This document shows, one piece after another, positions 17,364 through 25,773 of a stretch of DNA of 64,000 nt. The stretch is from NCBI GenBank assembly GCA_015057035.1, contig SVFC01000003.1, forward strand, positions 62,001 to 126,000. Direction: 5' to 3'. Made by a program: the position numbers and the translations under genes. Under the pieces are notes generated by a model. It did no database searches. It saw only the letters and a list, made by a program, of their open reading frames with translations, and was not told the origin of the DNA. Each line of letters begins with the position of its first letter. Within the stretch, counting starts at the first letter, position 1. This DNA comes from Lachnospiraceae bacterium (GTDB lineage: Bacteria; Bacillota; Clostridia; Lachnospirales; Lachnospiraceae).

Positions 17364-19530
17364 CGTATTTGGTCTTGATATTGGTACCAGAAATGTAGTA
17401 GGTACAGTAGGATATCGTACAGAAGATGAAAAATTCACAGTGGTTGCCCAGTACATCAAGGAGCATGAAACCAGAGCCATGTTGGATGGACAGATTCATG
17501 ATATTGGACGTGTGGCAAGAACCATTCGCAATGTAAAGGAAGAACTGGAAAGACAGGTGGGCGGACAGTTAAACGACGTATGTATTGCTGCCGCTGGACG
17601 TGTGCTTAAGACAGTGACGACTCATGTGGAAATTGAATATCCAGAAGAGACAATTGTTCCAGGGGAAGATATTCATACCTTACACTTGCTTGGTGTAGAA
17701 AAAGCCCAGGATGAACTGAAGGAAAAAAATGATACACGCTATAAATTTTATTGTGTAGGCTATTCTGTTGTAAAATACTACTTAAACGATGAGATTTTTA
17801 TCAGTTTGGAAGGACACAAGGCAAATGTGATCGGTTGTGACATTATCGTAACTTTCCTTCCAGAAGATGTTGTAGATGGATTGTATTCTGCAGTAGGTCA
17901 GGCGGATCTTACTGTTGCCAATATGACATTGGAGCCTATTGCTGCCATTAATGTGGCCATTCCAGAGAACTTCAGAATGCTGAACATCGCCCTGGTGGAC
18001 GTGGGAGCTGGAACTAGCGATATCTCTGTTACAAGAGATGGAAGTATCATTGCTTATGGCATGATTCCATATGCCGGAGATGAAGTGACAGAAGTGATTG
18101 TACAGCATTATCTGGTAGATTTTAAAACAGCAGAACAGATGAAACTGGACTCAACAACCAAGACAGAGATTACATACGAGGATATTATGAGCATTCCTCA
18201 CACCATTCCATCTTCTGAACTTTGGGAACTGGTGGCTCCAACCGTAGACAAGATTACCACGGAAATCGCAGGAAAAATCTGTGAGTTAAATGGCAATAAA
18301 TCTGTAAGCGCCTGCTTCGTAGTAGGTGGCGGTGGAAAAATCCATGGCTTTACAGAAATGTTGGCTTCTCATTTGGATTTACCAAAAGAACGTGTGGCTC
18401 TCCGTGGTGAAGAAGTGTTAAAAGAAGTACATTTCCAGCAGGCAGATATTAAGAAGGATCCACTTCTGGTTACTCCAATCGGTATCTGTATGAACTATTA
18501 TGAGCAGAAAAATAACTTTATTATGGTTCGTTTTAACGGTGAACGTTTGAAATTATATGATAACAATCATCTGACGATTGTGGATGCGGCTCTGGCAGCA
18601 GGCTTCCCAAATGAGCAGATTTTCCCAAGACGCGGTACAGCCATTAACTTTACCGTCAATGGTGCTGCACGTATTGCAAGAGGCGAGGCAGGCGAAGCTG
18701 CGATTGTAACCATGAATGGCAAACCAGCTCATATCAATACACCTCTTGAACCAAACAGTGAGATTATCATTGAACCATCGACGACTGGAGAAAATGCAGT
18801 GTATACCATTAGCCAGCTGGACGAATTCACGAATGCTACCGTTGACTTTGTGGTAAATGGAAAAATGGTTACCTGTCCGAAATTCGTTCAGGTAAACGGC
18901 AGTCTTGAACCAGGTTCTTATGAGATTCAGGAAGGCGATGTGATTGAGACAAGAAACTTCTATACCGTAGGCCAGGTGGCAGAATTTATGGATGTAGAGG
19001 TTGACAGAGACAAGGAAATTCTGGTAAACAATAGAGAAGCGGACTTTGATACTCTGGTATATGAGAACTTTTCTATTGAATGGACAGTATTGTCTTTTGG
19101 TGTGGCAGATGCACCATATGAAGCAAAAGCAGTTGCGGAGGTAAAAGCGCCAGTAGGTATGAATCTTCCAGAAGGCGTGGAAAATCTCTCCGGTGACGTA
19201 GAGGGGGCATATAGCACAGAAACCAGTTATGCTGATGACTCCGAAGTTGCAGGTGGATATAATGTACCAGGCTATGAAGCGACTTTTGCGCCAACAGAAG
19301 AGCCTGCACCACAGGAAGACAAGGGCATCGTTGTATTCGTCAACGGTGAACCAGTGCCATTAACAGGCAAAGACGAATTTATTTTCGTAGATATTTTTGA
19401 CAGAATCACCTTTGATTTGACTCAGAGCAGAGGACGTGCGATTGCTACACTTGTAAACGGTCGAGAAGCACAGTTTACAGAAGTTCTCTCTCATGGGGAT
19501 AAGGTGGAACTGTATTGGAAAGAGAATTAG
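17356..19530 (+). CDS. FtsA/PilM-like actin-fold ATPase with a long C-terminal extension
   Basis: Residues 1-400 are an ASKHA-fold ATPase: GLDIGTRNVVGTVGY is phosphate loop 1, LVDVGAGTSDISVTRDGSI phosphate loop 2, and SACFVVGGGGKIHGFTEML the adenosine motif. The inserted segment after the first loop (AAAGRVLKTVTTHVEIEYP) fits the FtsA/PilM group more than Hsp70. Residues 400-724 are unusual: short repeats of the form VNG-x-(about 20)-G-D/S-x-(I/V)-E, for example NFTVNGAARIA, FVVNGKMV, VQVNGSLEP, VFVNGEPVPL and ATLVNGREAQF...HGDKVEL, which I read as possible small beta-grasp-like modules. No membrane helix is seen. It is cotranscribed with polA-coaE and walJ. Annotation as plain FtsA would be doubtful; a cell-division or envelope scaffold role is an inference. 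Confidence 0.75.
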   Translation: MSNVFGLDIGTRNVVGTVGYRTEDEKFTVVAQYIKEHETRAMLDGQIHDIGRVARTIRNVKEELERQVGGQLNDVCIAAAGRVLKTVTTHVEIEYPEETIVPGEDIHTLHLLGVEKAQDELKEKNDTRYKFYCVGYSVVKYYLNDEIFISLEGHKANVIGCDIIVTFLPEDVVDGLYSAVGQADLTVANMTLEPIAAINVAIPENFRMLNIALVDVGAGTSDISVTRDGSIIAYGMIPYAGDEVTEVIVQHYLVDFKTAEQMKLDSTTKTEITYEDIMSIPHTIPSSELWELVAPTVDKITTEIAGKICELNGNKSVSACFVVGGGGKIHGFTEMLASHLDLPKERVALRGEEVLKEVHFQQADIKKDPLLVTPIGICMNYYEQKNNFIMVRFNGERLKLYDNNHLTIVDAALAAGFPNEQIFPRRGTAINFTVNGAARIARGEAGEAAIVTMNGKPAHINTPLEPNSEIIIEPSTTGENAVYTISQLDEFTNATVDFVVNGKMVTCPKFVQVNGSLEPGSYEIQEGDVIETRNFYTVGQVAEFMDVEVDRDKEILVNNREADFDTLVYENFSIEWTVLSFGVADAPYEAKAVAEVKAPVGMNLPEGVENLSGDVEGAYSTETSYADDSEVAGGYNVPGYEATFAPTEEPAPQEDKGIVVFVNGEPVPLTGKDEFIFVDIFDRITFDLTQSRGRAIATLVNGREAQFTEVLSHGDKVELYWKEN

Positions 19531-19536
19531 TAAGTT

Positions 19537-20337
19537 ATGTTAGAATTATGTAGCATTGCAAGTGGTAGCAGTGGAAACTGTATCTGTGTAGGCAATGACC
19601 ACACCCATATCTTAATCGATGCAGGGATTAGTGGAAAAAGAATTGAAAGTGGATTGAATGAGTTTGATCTAACAAGCAGAGATATTCAGGGGATTCTGAT
19701 TACTCATGAACACGTGGATCACATTGCTGGACTTGGTGTTTTGGCTCGTAAATACAATATTCCGCTTTACACTACACAAGGCACAAAAAATGCCATTTTG
19801 CACACAAAATCCGTGGGTAATATTGATGAGGAGTTATTCCAGGTCATTACCCCGGGAAAGACCTTTTCGGTAGGGGATTTAGTGATAAAATCCATTCCGA
19901 TTTCTCATGATGCAGCAGACCCTGTTGCATATCGTGTAAAAAGTTACGAAAGTTCTGTTGCAGTTATCACGGACCTTGGCGTCTATGACCAAAGTCTTAT
20001 TGACGAATTGCAACAACTTGATGCATTATTATTAGAAGCCAATCATGATGTGAAGATGTTGCAGATGGGAAGTTATCCTTATCCATTAAAGCAGCGAATC
20101 TTAGGCGCCAGAGGACATCTGTCCAACGAAAGCAGCGGACAGCTTCTCTGCCAGCTTCTTCACGACAACTTCAAAGGTGTAATGTTAGGGCACCTGAGCA
20201 AGGAAAATAATTATCCTGAATTGGCATATGAAGCCGTGCGTATGGAGATTACCATGGGAGACAATCCTTACAAAGCCGAGGATTTTCTCGTGCGCGTAGC
20301 CAAGAGGGATACGGTTTCGGAACGAATTATCGTATAA
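19537..20337 (+). CDS. walJ: MBL-fold metallohydrolase, WalJ/YycJ-like
   Basis: A 266-residue metallo-beta-lactamase-fold protein. IASGSSGNCICVG at the N-terminus and the HEHVDH zinc motif near residue 57 match YycJ/WalJ; SHDAADPVAYRV, ITDLGVYD and LLEANHD supply further metal-site residues. In Bacilli walJ sits in the walRK operon and is linked to coordination of cell division with DNA replication, possibly as a nuclease. Here it is instead the last gene of the polA-coaE operon, while the WalRK-like pair is about 42 kb away. The ribosome site is weak and the start follows the previous stop by 6 bases, suggesting coupling. Confidence 0.85.
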   Translation: MLELCSIASGSSGNCICVGNDHTHILIDAGISGKRIESGLNEFDLTSRDIQGILITHEHVDHIAGLGVLARKYNIPLYTTQGTKNAILHTKSVGNIDEELFQVITPGKTFSVGDLVIKSIPISHDAADPVAYRVKSYESSVAVITDLGVYDQSLIDELQQLDALLLEANHDVKMLQMGSYPYPLKQRILGARGHLSNESSGQLLCQLLHDNFKGVMLGHLSKENNYPELAYEAVRMEITMGDNPYKAEDFLVRVAKRDTVSERIIV

Positions 20338-20340
20338 TGC

Positions 20341-20391
20341 TTTCGGTTTTATTATGGAATCGAAAGTTTATGGGAATTGATGGCAATTCCC
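20341..20391. other. Two small hairpins after walJ
   Basis: CTTTCG/CGAAAG (about 20341-20365) and GGGAATTG/CAATTCCC (about 20372-20391). Neither has a clear U tract, so termination of the polA operon here is plausible but not certain. Confidence 0.35.
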
Positions 20392-20434
20392 AACGGGGTT
20401 ATGGGGAATAATTCACCTTGAAAGGAAAAATGTT

Positions 20435-20713
20435 ATGGAAAAAAACAAAGTTATTATCACAGTCTTGGGAAAAGACACCGTAGGTATCATTGCAAAAGTA
20501 TGTACATACCTTGCTGAAAATGGAATTAATATCCTTGATATCTCACAGACCATCGTATCAGGTTATTTTAACATGATGATGATTGTGGACTTATCTAAGT
20601 CGTCCAAAGAATTTGCGGCTGTTTCTGCAGATTTAGAAGACGTTGGAAAAGACCTGGGTGTTTCTGTAAAATGCCAGCGCGAAGAAATCTTCGAAATGAT
20701 GCACAGAATTTAG
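20435..20713 (+). CDS. ACT-domain protein (UPF0237-like)
   Basis: A 92-residue single ACT domain: VIITVLGKDTVGIIAKVCTYLAENGINILDIS is the first beta-alpha unit and the rest completes one ferredoxin-like fold. Stand-alone ACT proteins of this length usually bind an amino acid or small ligand. It lies 57 bases upstream of the PFL/DUF711 gene, a conserved pairing in Firmicutes, so it is probably the regulatory partner of that protein. AAGGA precedes the start. Confidence 0.85.
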   Translation: MEKNKVIITVLGKDTVGIIAKVCTYLAENGINILDISQTIVSGYFNMMMIVDLSKSSKEFAAVSADLEDVGKDLGVSVKCQREEIFEMMHRI

Positions 20714-20770
20714 TTTTGATGCAGAAATTTGAATATAACAGGTATTTTATAGGATAGGAGATTTGAAAAC

Positions 20771-22135
20771 ATGATAACTAACTGGGAAGTAATCGAAACC
20801 AATCATATGATTGAGAAGGAGAACCTGGACGTTCGTACTATCACTATTGGTATCAGCCTTCTGGATTGTATTGATTCGGATTTAGACAAACTAAACGAAA
20901 ACATCTATAACAAAATTACTACAGTAGCCAAAGACCTGGTAAAAACAGGCCAGGAGATTGAGAAAGACTTCTGTATTCCAATCGTTAATAAACGTATTTC
21001 CGTAACACCAATCGCATTAATTGGTGGTGCAGCATGTAAAACTCCAGAGGATTTTGTGACAATCGCAAAGACACTTGATCGAGCTGCCCATACGGTAGGT
21101 GTAAACTTCATCGGTGGATATTCTGCTCTGGTATCAAAAGGTATGACACCAGCAGAAGAGAACTTAATCCGTTCCATTCCTCAGGCTTTGGCATCTACAG
21201 AACTGGTATGTAGTTCAGTAAATGTAGGTTCTACCAAGACCGGTATCAATATGGATGCTGTTCGTCTCATTGGTGAGATGATAAAAGAAACCGCAGAACT
21301 GACCAAGGAGAATGATTCCCTTGGATGTGCGAAGTTCGTGGTATTTTGCAATGCGCCAGATGATAACCCATTTATGGCAGGTGCTTTCCATGGCGTAACA
21401 GAAGCAGACGCTATCATTAACGTCGGTGTTAGTGGACCTGGCGTAGTCAAAACAGCATTAGAAAAAGTACGTGGCGAAAGCTTTGAAGTACTTTGTGAAA
21501 CAATAAAGAAAACCGCATTCAAGGTTACCCGTGTAGGTCAGTTGGTTGCCAAAGAAGCTTCCAAGAGACTGGGAATTCCATTCGGTATTATTGACCTTTC
21601 CCTTGCTCCAACCCCAGCAGTTGGTGACAGCGTGGCAGATATTCTGTGTGAAATTGGTTTAGAATATGCAGGTGCGCCTGGAACAACGGCAGCTCTTGCG
21701 CTCCTTAACGATCAGGTGAAAAAGGGCGGTATTATGGCTTCTTCCTATGTAGGTGGCTTAAGCGGTGCATTTATTCCAGTCAGCGAAGACCAGGGAATGA
21801 TTGATGCGGTAGTGGCAGGAGCCCTGACTTTAGAGAAATTAGAAGCAATGACCTGTGTATGTTCCGTAGGTCTTGATATGATAGCAATTCCTGGTGATAC
21901 AAAAGCAACTACCATCTCTGGTATCATTGCGGATGAAATGGCAATCGGTATGATTAACCAGAAGACAACTGCAGTTCGTGTGATTCCAGTGATTGGGAAA
22001 GGCGTTGGCGAAGTAGTAGAGTTTGGTGGATTACTGGGATATGCGCCAGTAATGCCTGTAAATCAGTTCTCTTGCGATGCATTTGTAAATCGTAAGGGAC
22101 GAATTCCAGCACCAGTACATTCATTTAAAAACTAG
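20771..22135 (+). CDS. PFL/DUF711 family protein (UPF0210)
   Basis: A 454-residue protein of the UPF0210/DUF711 family, related in fold to pyruvate formate-lyase-type barrels but not known to act as one. Characteristic stretches are [61 protein letters not shown] and [15 protein letters not shown] at the end. I see no glycyl-radical motif. The length matches the family. Biochemical function is not established. It is cotranscribed with the ACT protein just upstream and followed by a strong terminator. Confidence 0.88.
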   Translation: MITNWEVIETNHMIEKENLDVRTITIGISLLDCIDSDLDKLNENIYNKITTVAKDLVKTGQEIEKDFCIPIVNKRISVTPIALIGGAACKTPEDFVTIAKTLDRAAHTVGVNFIGGYSALVSKGMTPAEENLIRSIPQALASTELVCSSVNVGSTKTGINMDAVRLIGEMIKETAELTKENDSLGCAKFVVFCNAPDDNPFMAGAFHGVTEADAIINVGVSGPGVVKTALEKVRGESFEVLCETIKKTAFKVTRVGQLVAKEASKRLGIPFGIIDLSLAPTPAVGDSVADILCEIGLEYAGAPGTTAALALLNDQVKKGGIMASSYVGGLSGAFIPVSEDQGMIDAVVAGALTLEKLEAMTCVCSVGLDMIAIPGDTKATTISGIIADEMAIGMINQKTTAVRVIPVIGKGVGEVVEFGGLLGYAPVMPVNQFSCDAFVNRKGRIPAPVHSFKN

Positions 22136-22145
22136 GGTGTAAGCT

Positions 22146-22174
22146 ACGAGCAGGGCCGAGCTCTGCTCGTTTTA
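22146..22174 (+). terminator. Terminator after the PFL gene
   Basis: ACGAGCAG and CTGCTCGT form an 8-bp stem followed by TTTTATT. Confidence 0.85.
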
Positions 22175-22199
22175 TTATGTTGGAACAAAGGGGAATTTT

Positions 22200-22949
22200 A
22201 TGAAAGAAAATTATGTCTTAGAATGTTGTGTGGACAGCGTAGAATCTGCCATTCATGCCGCAAATGGTGGGGCAGATCGTCTGGAGCTGTGTTCTAACCT
22301 TGTGATTGGTGGAACAACACCGGATGTAGCGCTTGTTAAGGAGATTCGTAAATATGCCGATATTCGAATTCATGCTTTGATTCGTCCACGATTTGGGGAT
22401 TTTTGCTATTCAGAACATGAGGTGTCACTTATGAAGGAGCAGATTCGAGCATTGAAACAAGCCGGCGTAGAAGGTGTGGTTATTGGAGTTCTGGATGAAG
22501 ACGGGCATCTTAATGTTTCTGTGATGCAGGAATTAATGGCAGAAGCGCAGGGACTTAGTGTTACTTTGCATAGAGCCTTTGATATGTGCTGTGATCCGTT
22601 TGAAGCATTAGAGACAGCAATCAAGCTTGGAATCAATACAATTCTGACTTCTGGACAGAAACAGTCTGCCTGGGAGGGAAGAGAACTACTGGCGAGACTA
22701 CAGGAACAGGCGACTGGGCGGATTGCGATTATGGCAGGGGCTGGAATTGGAGCTAAAACGATAGGACAGTTGATGCCAGTGACAGGTATTACCACCTATC
22801 ATATGTCTGGGAAAGTAACGTTGGATAGCAGGATGCGTTATAGACAGGAAGGCGTCAGTATGGGGTTGCCTGGAATCAGTGAGTATGAAATCTGGCAGAC
22901 TTCTGAGGAACTGGTGAGAGAGGCAGTCCAAGCGATTAAGAAAGAATAA
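22200..22949 (+). CDS. cutC: CutC-family protein
   Basis: A 249-residue TIM-barrel protein of the CutC family: LECCVDSVESAIHAANGGADRLELCS, LVIGGTTPD, IRPRFGDFCYS, EGVVIGVLDEDG, TLHRAFDMC and IMAGAGI are all family blocks. CutC was named for copper tolerance in E. coli, but the copper role is weakly supported and the enzymatic activity is unknown. It has its own terminator and no copper genes beside it, so the name should be taken as a family label. Confidence 0.9.
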   Translation: MKENYVLECCVDSVESAIHAANGGADRLELCSNLVIGGTTPDVALVKEIRKYADIRIHALIRPRFGDFCYSEHEVSLMKEQIRALKQAGVEGVVIGVLDEDGHLNVSVMQELMAEAQGLSVTLHRAFDMCCDPFEALETAIKLGINTILTSGQKQSAWEGRELLARLQEQATGRIAIMAGAGIGAKTIGQLMPVTGITTYHMSGKVTLDSRMRYRQEGVSMGLPGISEYEIWQTSEELVREAVQAIKKE

Positions 22950-22956
22950 AGAATAG

Positions 22957-22992
22957 ACTCCTATATATCATGAGATGTATGGGAGTTTTTTG
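22957..22992 (+). terminator. Terminator of cutC
   Basis: ACTCCTAT pairs with ATGGGAGT (one G:T) and T6 follows. Confidence 0.75.
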
Positions 22993-23081
22993 CTTATATA
23001 GTTTTAAAATAAGAGGAAATATGATAAAATAAATGAGATTTGTGTACACGAAAAAAGTGTGCAGCAGGAGGTACATTAGTT

Positions 23082-24812
23082 ATGGCATGGTATGACGAGG
23101 CCATTTTTTATCACATTTATCCATTGGGAATGACGGGAGCACCAAGGCAGAATGATTATGGAAAACCAGTGGAAAGATTAAACAAATTATTGCCTTGGAT
23201 TAGCCATATTAAGAATATCGGTTGTAATGCAATTTACATTGGACCACTTTTTGAATCCGTTGGACATGGATATGAAACTACCGACTATAAGAAACTAGAT
23301 AGTCGACTGGGAACAAACAAGACGTTGAAAAACTTTGTGGCAGAATGTCATAAGCAGGGGATTAAGGTTATTTTTGATGGTGTATTTAACCATACTGGAC
23401 GTGACTTCTTTGCGTTTAAAGACTTAAAGGAAAATAGAGAGAACTCCAGATACAAAGACTGGTACTGTAATGTGAACTTCTGGAGCAACAATTCTTACAA
23501 TGATGGTTTTTCTTATGAAAACTGGGGCGGTTATGACCTCTTGGTAAAATTAAACCAGCGCAATCCAGAAGTGGTAAACTATATCTGTGATGTGATTCGT
23601 TTCTGGGTACAGGAGTTTGATGTGGATGGAATCCGTCTGGATGCAGCGGATGTGTTGGACTTCGATTTTATGAAGGCGCTTCGCAGAACGGCAAACGAAG
23701 TGAAACCAGAGTTTTGGCTTATGGGTGAGGTAATCCATGGAGATTATATCCGCTGGGCAAATGCAGATACTTTGCATTCTGTTACAAACTATCATCTTCA
23801 TAAAGCTCTGTTTTCTGGATACAACGATCACAATTTTTTTGAGATTGCACATACGGTAAAGCGACTCTATGAAATGGGTGGCAGTCGTCCAGATGGCTTG
23901 AAATTATATAATTTCGTAGATAATCATGATGTGGAGCGTATTGCATCTAAATTAAATACAAAAGATGGTGCAGGCAAGCCAGTCGGTTTTGCACCAGTAC
24001 ACATTTTAATGTATACTCTGCCAGGAGTTCCTTCCATTTATTATGGTTCGGAATTTGCTATTGAGGGTAGAAAGGGGCATGGGGCAGATGCAGATGCGCC
24101 ACTTCGTCCAGAGATGGTTTACGAAGACTGGGTATCAAAAATGGAAAGTGATTCTTATGTGCAGTTTATTTCTGCTCTTGGCAAACTTCGTCAGCAGGTA
24201 AAAGAATTACGCTATGGCGATTATAAAGAGCTGTCCCTTACCACAAGGCAGTATGCTTTTTCCAGAACTTATCAGGGTTCTAGTGTCATTGTAATGGTGA
24301 ATAATGATGACAATCCTTGTACAATGGCTATGTCAGCCGATGGAGAATATGCAGGGGCACTGTCTGGCAAAAAGATTATTGCATCTGGAAGTCTGGTTGC
24401 TGAGATTGCAGGTAATTCTGGAGAGATTTGGGTACCAGTGACTAGCGGGCAGATTGAGGTGGTGCCTGTGGAAGTGCCGAAGATGGAAATTCCAAAATCG
24501 GCGGAGGTGATGAAACCGACAGAAGTGGCTGAGGAGACAGAAGTTGTGAGTAAAGAGATTGTACAGAGCAATGTTGTAGATGTACAAGAAGAAAGCAATG
24601 TGTATGGAATCAAGAAAGATGTACCGAAGGAAACAGAACCACAGAAACTAGATTTAAGTAAGCCTTACGAAGAAATGTCCATAGAAGAGCTTCACGAAGT
24701 GATTCTTGGAAAAATGAGAAAAAATGGACCGGTAACGGATCAGATGAAGCGTGATGTAGATAATAATACACATCATGGCTCATTAGTTACTTGGGCGAGA
24801 AGCTTTTGTTAA
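23082..24812 (+). CDS. GH13 alpha-amylase-family enzyme with a long C-terminal tail
   Basis: An intracellular GH13 (beta/alpha)8 enzyme; there is no signal peptide. The catalytic triad is visible: nucleophile Asp in DGIRLDAADVLD (about 186), acid/base Glu in WLMGEVIHGD (about 216) and Asp in FVDNHDVERI (about 284), with GVFNHTGRD as region I. The start at 23082 has AGGAGG 10 bases upstream and gives AWYDEAIFYHIYPLG, the usual GH13 opening; an upstream in-frame start lacks this support. The catalytic part and beta-sandwich end near residue 460. The last 115 residues are unusual: a Glu/Val/Pro/Lys-rich linker, then about 45 residues (SIEELHEVILGKMRKNGPVT, ending WARSFC). Maltodextrin hydrolysis is likely; exact specificity is not readable. 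Confidence 0.85.
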   Translation: MAWYDEAIFYHIYPLGMTGAPRQNDYGKPVERLNKLLPWISHIKNIGCNAIYIGPLFESVGHGYETTDYKKLDSRLGTNKTLKNFVAECHKQGIKVIFDGVFNHTGRDFFAFKDLKENRENSRYKDWYCNVNFWSNNSYNDGFSYENWGGYDLLVKLNQRNPEVVNYICDVIRFWVQEFDVDGIRLDAADVLDFDFMKALRRTANEVKPEFWLMGEVIHGDYIRWANADTLHSVTNYHLHKALFSGYNDHNFFEIAHTVKRLYEMGGSRPDGLKLYNFVDNHDVERIASKLNTKDGAGKPVGFAPVHILMYTLPGVPSIYYGSEFAIEGRKGHGADADAPLRPEMVYEDWVSKMESDSYVQFISALGKLRQQVKELRYGDYKELSLTTRQYAFSRTYQGSSVIVMVNNDDNPCTMAMSADGEYAGALSGKKIIASGSLVAEIAGNSGEIWVPVTSGQIEVVPVEVPKMEIPKSAEVMKPTEVAEETEVVSKEIVQSNVVDVQEESNVYGIKKDVPKETEPQKLDLSKPYEEMSIEELHEVILGKMRKNGPVTDQMKRDVDNNTHHGSLVTWARSFC

Positions 24813-24817
24813 TTGAG

Positions 24818-24842
24818 GGAACACCTTAGGGTGTTCCTTTTT
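24818..24842 (+). terminator. Terminator of the GH13 gene
   Basis: GGAACACC-TTAG-GGTGTTCC followed by T5, six bases after the stop codon. Confidence 0.9.
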
Positions 24843-24902
24843 GATTAGAATATCTAATATAAAATAGTAATTTATTTCATAACACTAATAAGCCGTATTT
24901 GG

Positions 24903-24931
24903 TTGTAAATGGAAAATTCTCGTGTTAAACT
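24903..24931 (+). promoter_or_regulatory. Candidate promoter of the purine genes
   Basis: TTGTAA, 17 bases, TAAACT, 64 bases before the start at 24995. A short GGGAA/TTCCC hairpin follows in the leader (24944-24965). No PurR box or purine riboswitch core is visible. Confidence 0.4.
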
Positions 24932-24994
24932 TACCTTGTAACGTGGGAAGTTATTTGATTTCCCAAAATAATTTCAGTTTGAAAGAGGTACAGC

Positions 24995-25714
24995 ATGAAG
25001 ATGTTATCTTTAAGAGAAGAATTAGCAGGCAACACATACCCAGGACGTGGAATTGTAATTGGACGTTCCGCAGATGGTAAGAAGGCAATTACAGCTTATT
25101 TCATTATGGGAAGAAGCGAAAATAGCCGTAATCGTGTATTTGTTACAGAAGGCGAAGGTATTCGTACAGAAGCGTTTGATCCTTCAAAACTTGTAGACCC
25201 AAGCTTAATCATTTACGCACCAGTGCGTGTGCTTGGAAACACAACTATCGTAACAAACGGTGACCAGACAGATACTATCTACGAAGGATTAGAAAAAGGT
25301 CTTACTTTTGAACAGTCTCTTCGTACCAGAGAGTATGAACCAGATGGTCCAAACTACACACCTCGTATTTCTGGTATCATGAATATCGAAAATGGAAAAT
25401 ACGATTTTGCAATGTCTATCTTAAAGAGCAACAATGGTAATCCAGATTGCTGCAACCGCTATACATATACTTATGACAATCCTATCGCTGGGGAAGGACG
25501 TTTCATCCACACTTACGCACAGGATATCAACCCACTTCCAAGCTTTGAAGGCGAACCAAAATGGATTGGAATGGGCGATGAAGACATCGATACTTTCACA
25601 AACATGGTTTGGGAAAACCTAAATGAAGATAACAAAGTTTCACTTTTCGTAAGATACATTGATATTGAAACAGGAAAGTATGAAACCAGAATTATCAACA
25701 AAAATGTGAAATAA
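24995..25714 (+). CDS. IMP cyclohydrolase, PurO-like
   Basis: A 239-residue stand-alone IMP cyclohydrolase of the archaeal-type family. It would close the ring of FAICAR to give IMP, the last step of purine synthesis. NTYPGRGIVIGRSADGKK, AYFIMGRSENSRNRVF and the C-terminal VRYIDIETGKYETRIINKN are characteristic, and the length fits. Most bacteria do this step with the N-terminal domain of bifunctional PurH; here the next gene lacks that domain, and the two are probably cotranscribed (59-base gap). The start has AGAGGT upstream. Confidence 0.85.
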   Translation: MKMLSLREELAGNTYPGRGIVIGRSADGKKAITAYFIMGRSENSRNRVFVTEGEGIRTEAFDPSKLVDPSLIIYAPVRVLGNTTIVTNGDQTDTIYEGLEKGLTFEQSLRTREYEPDGPNYTPRISGIMNIENGKYDFAMSILKSNNGNPDCCNRYTYTYDNPIAGEGRFIHTYAQDINPLPSFEGEPKWIGMGDEDIDTFTNMVWENLNEDNKVSLFVRYIDIETGKYETRIINKNVK

Positions 25715-25773
25715 TTCTACTCGGCGCTTAGCTGACTTTTCAAATATTTGATAATTTATAAGGAGAAAAGAAA

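Noticed and set aside
24843-24994. Possible purine riboswitch before the PurO-like gene
   Set aside because: The conserved purine aptamer core and its paired loops are not visible; only a weak promoter and a small hairpin are seen.
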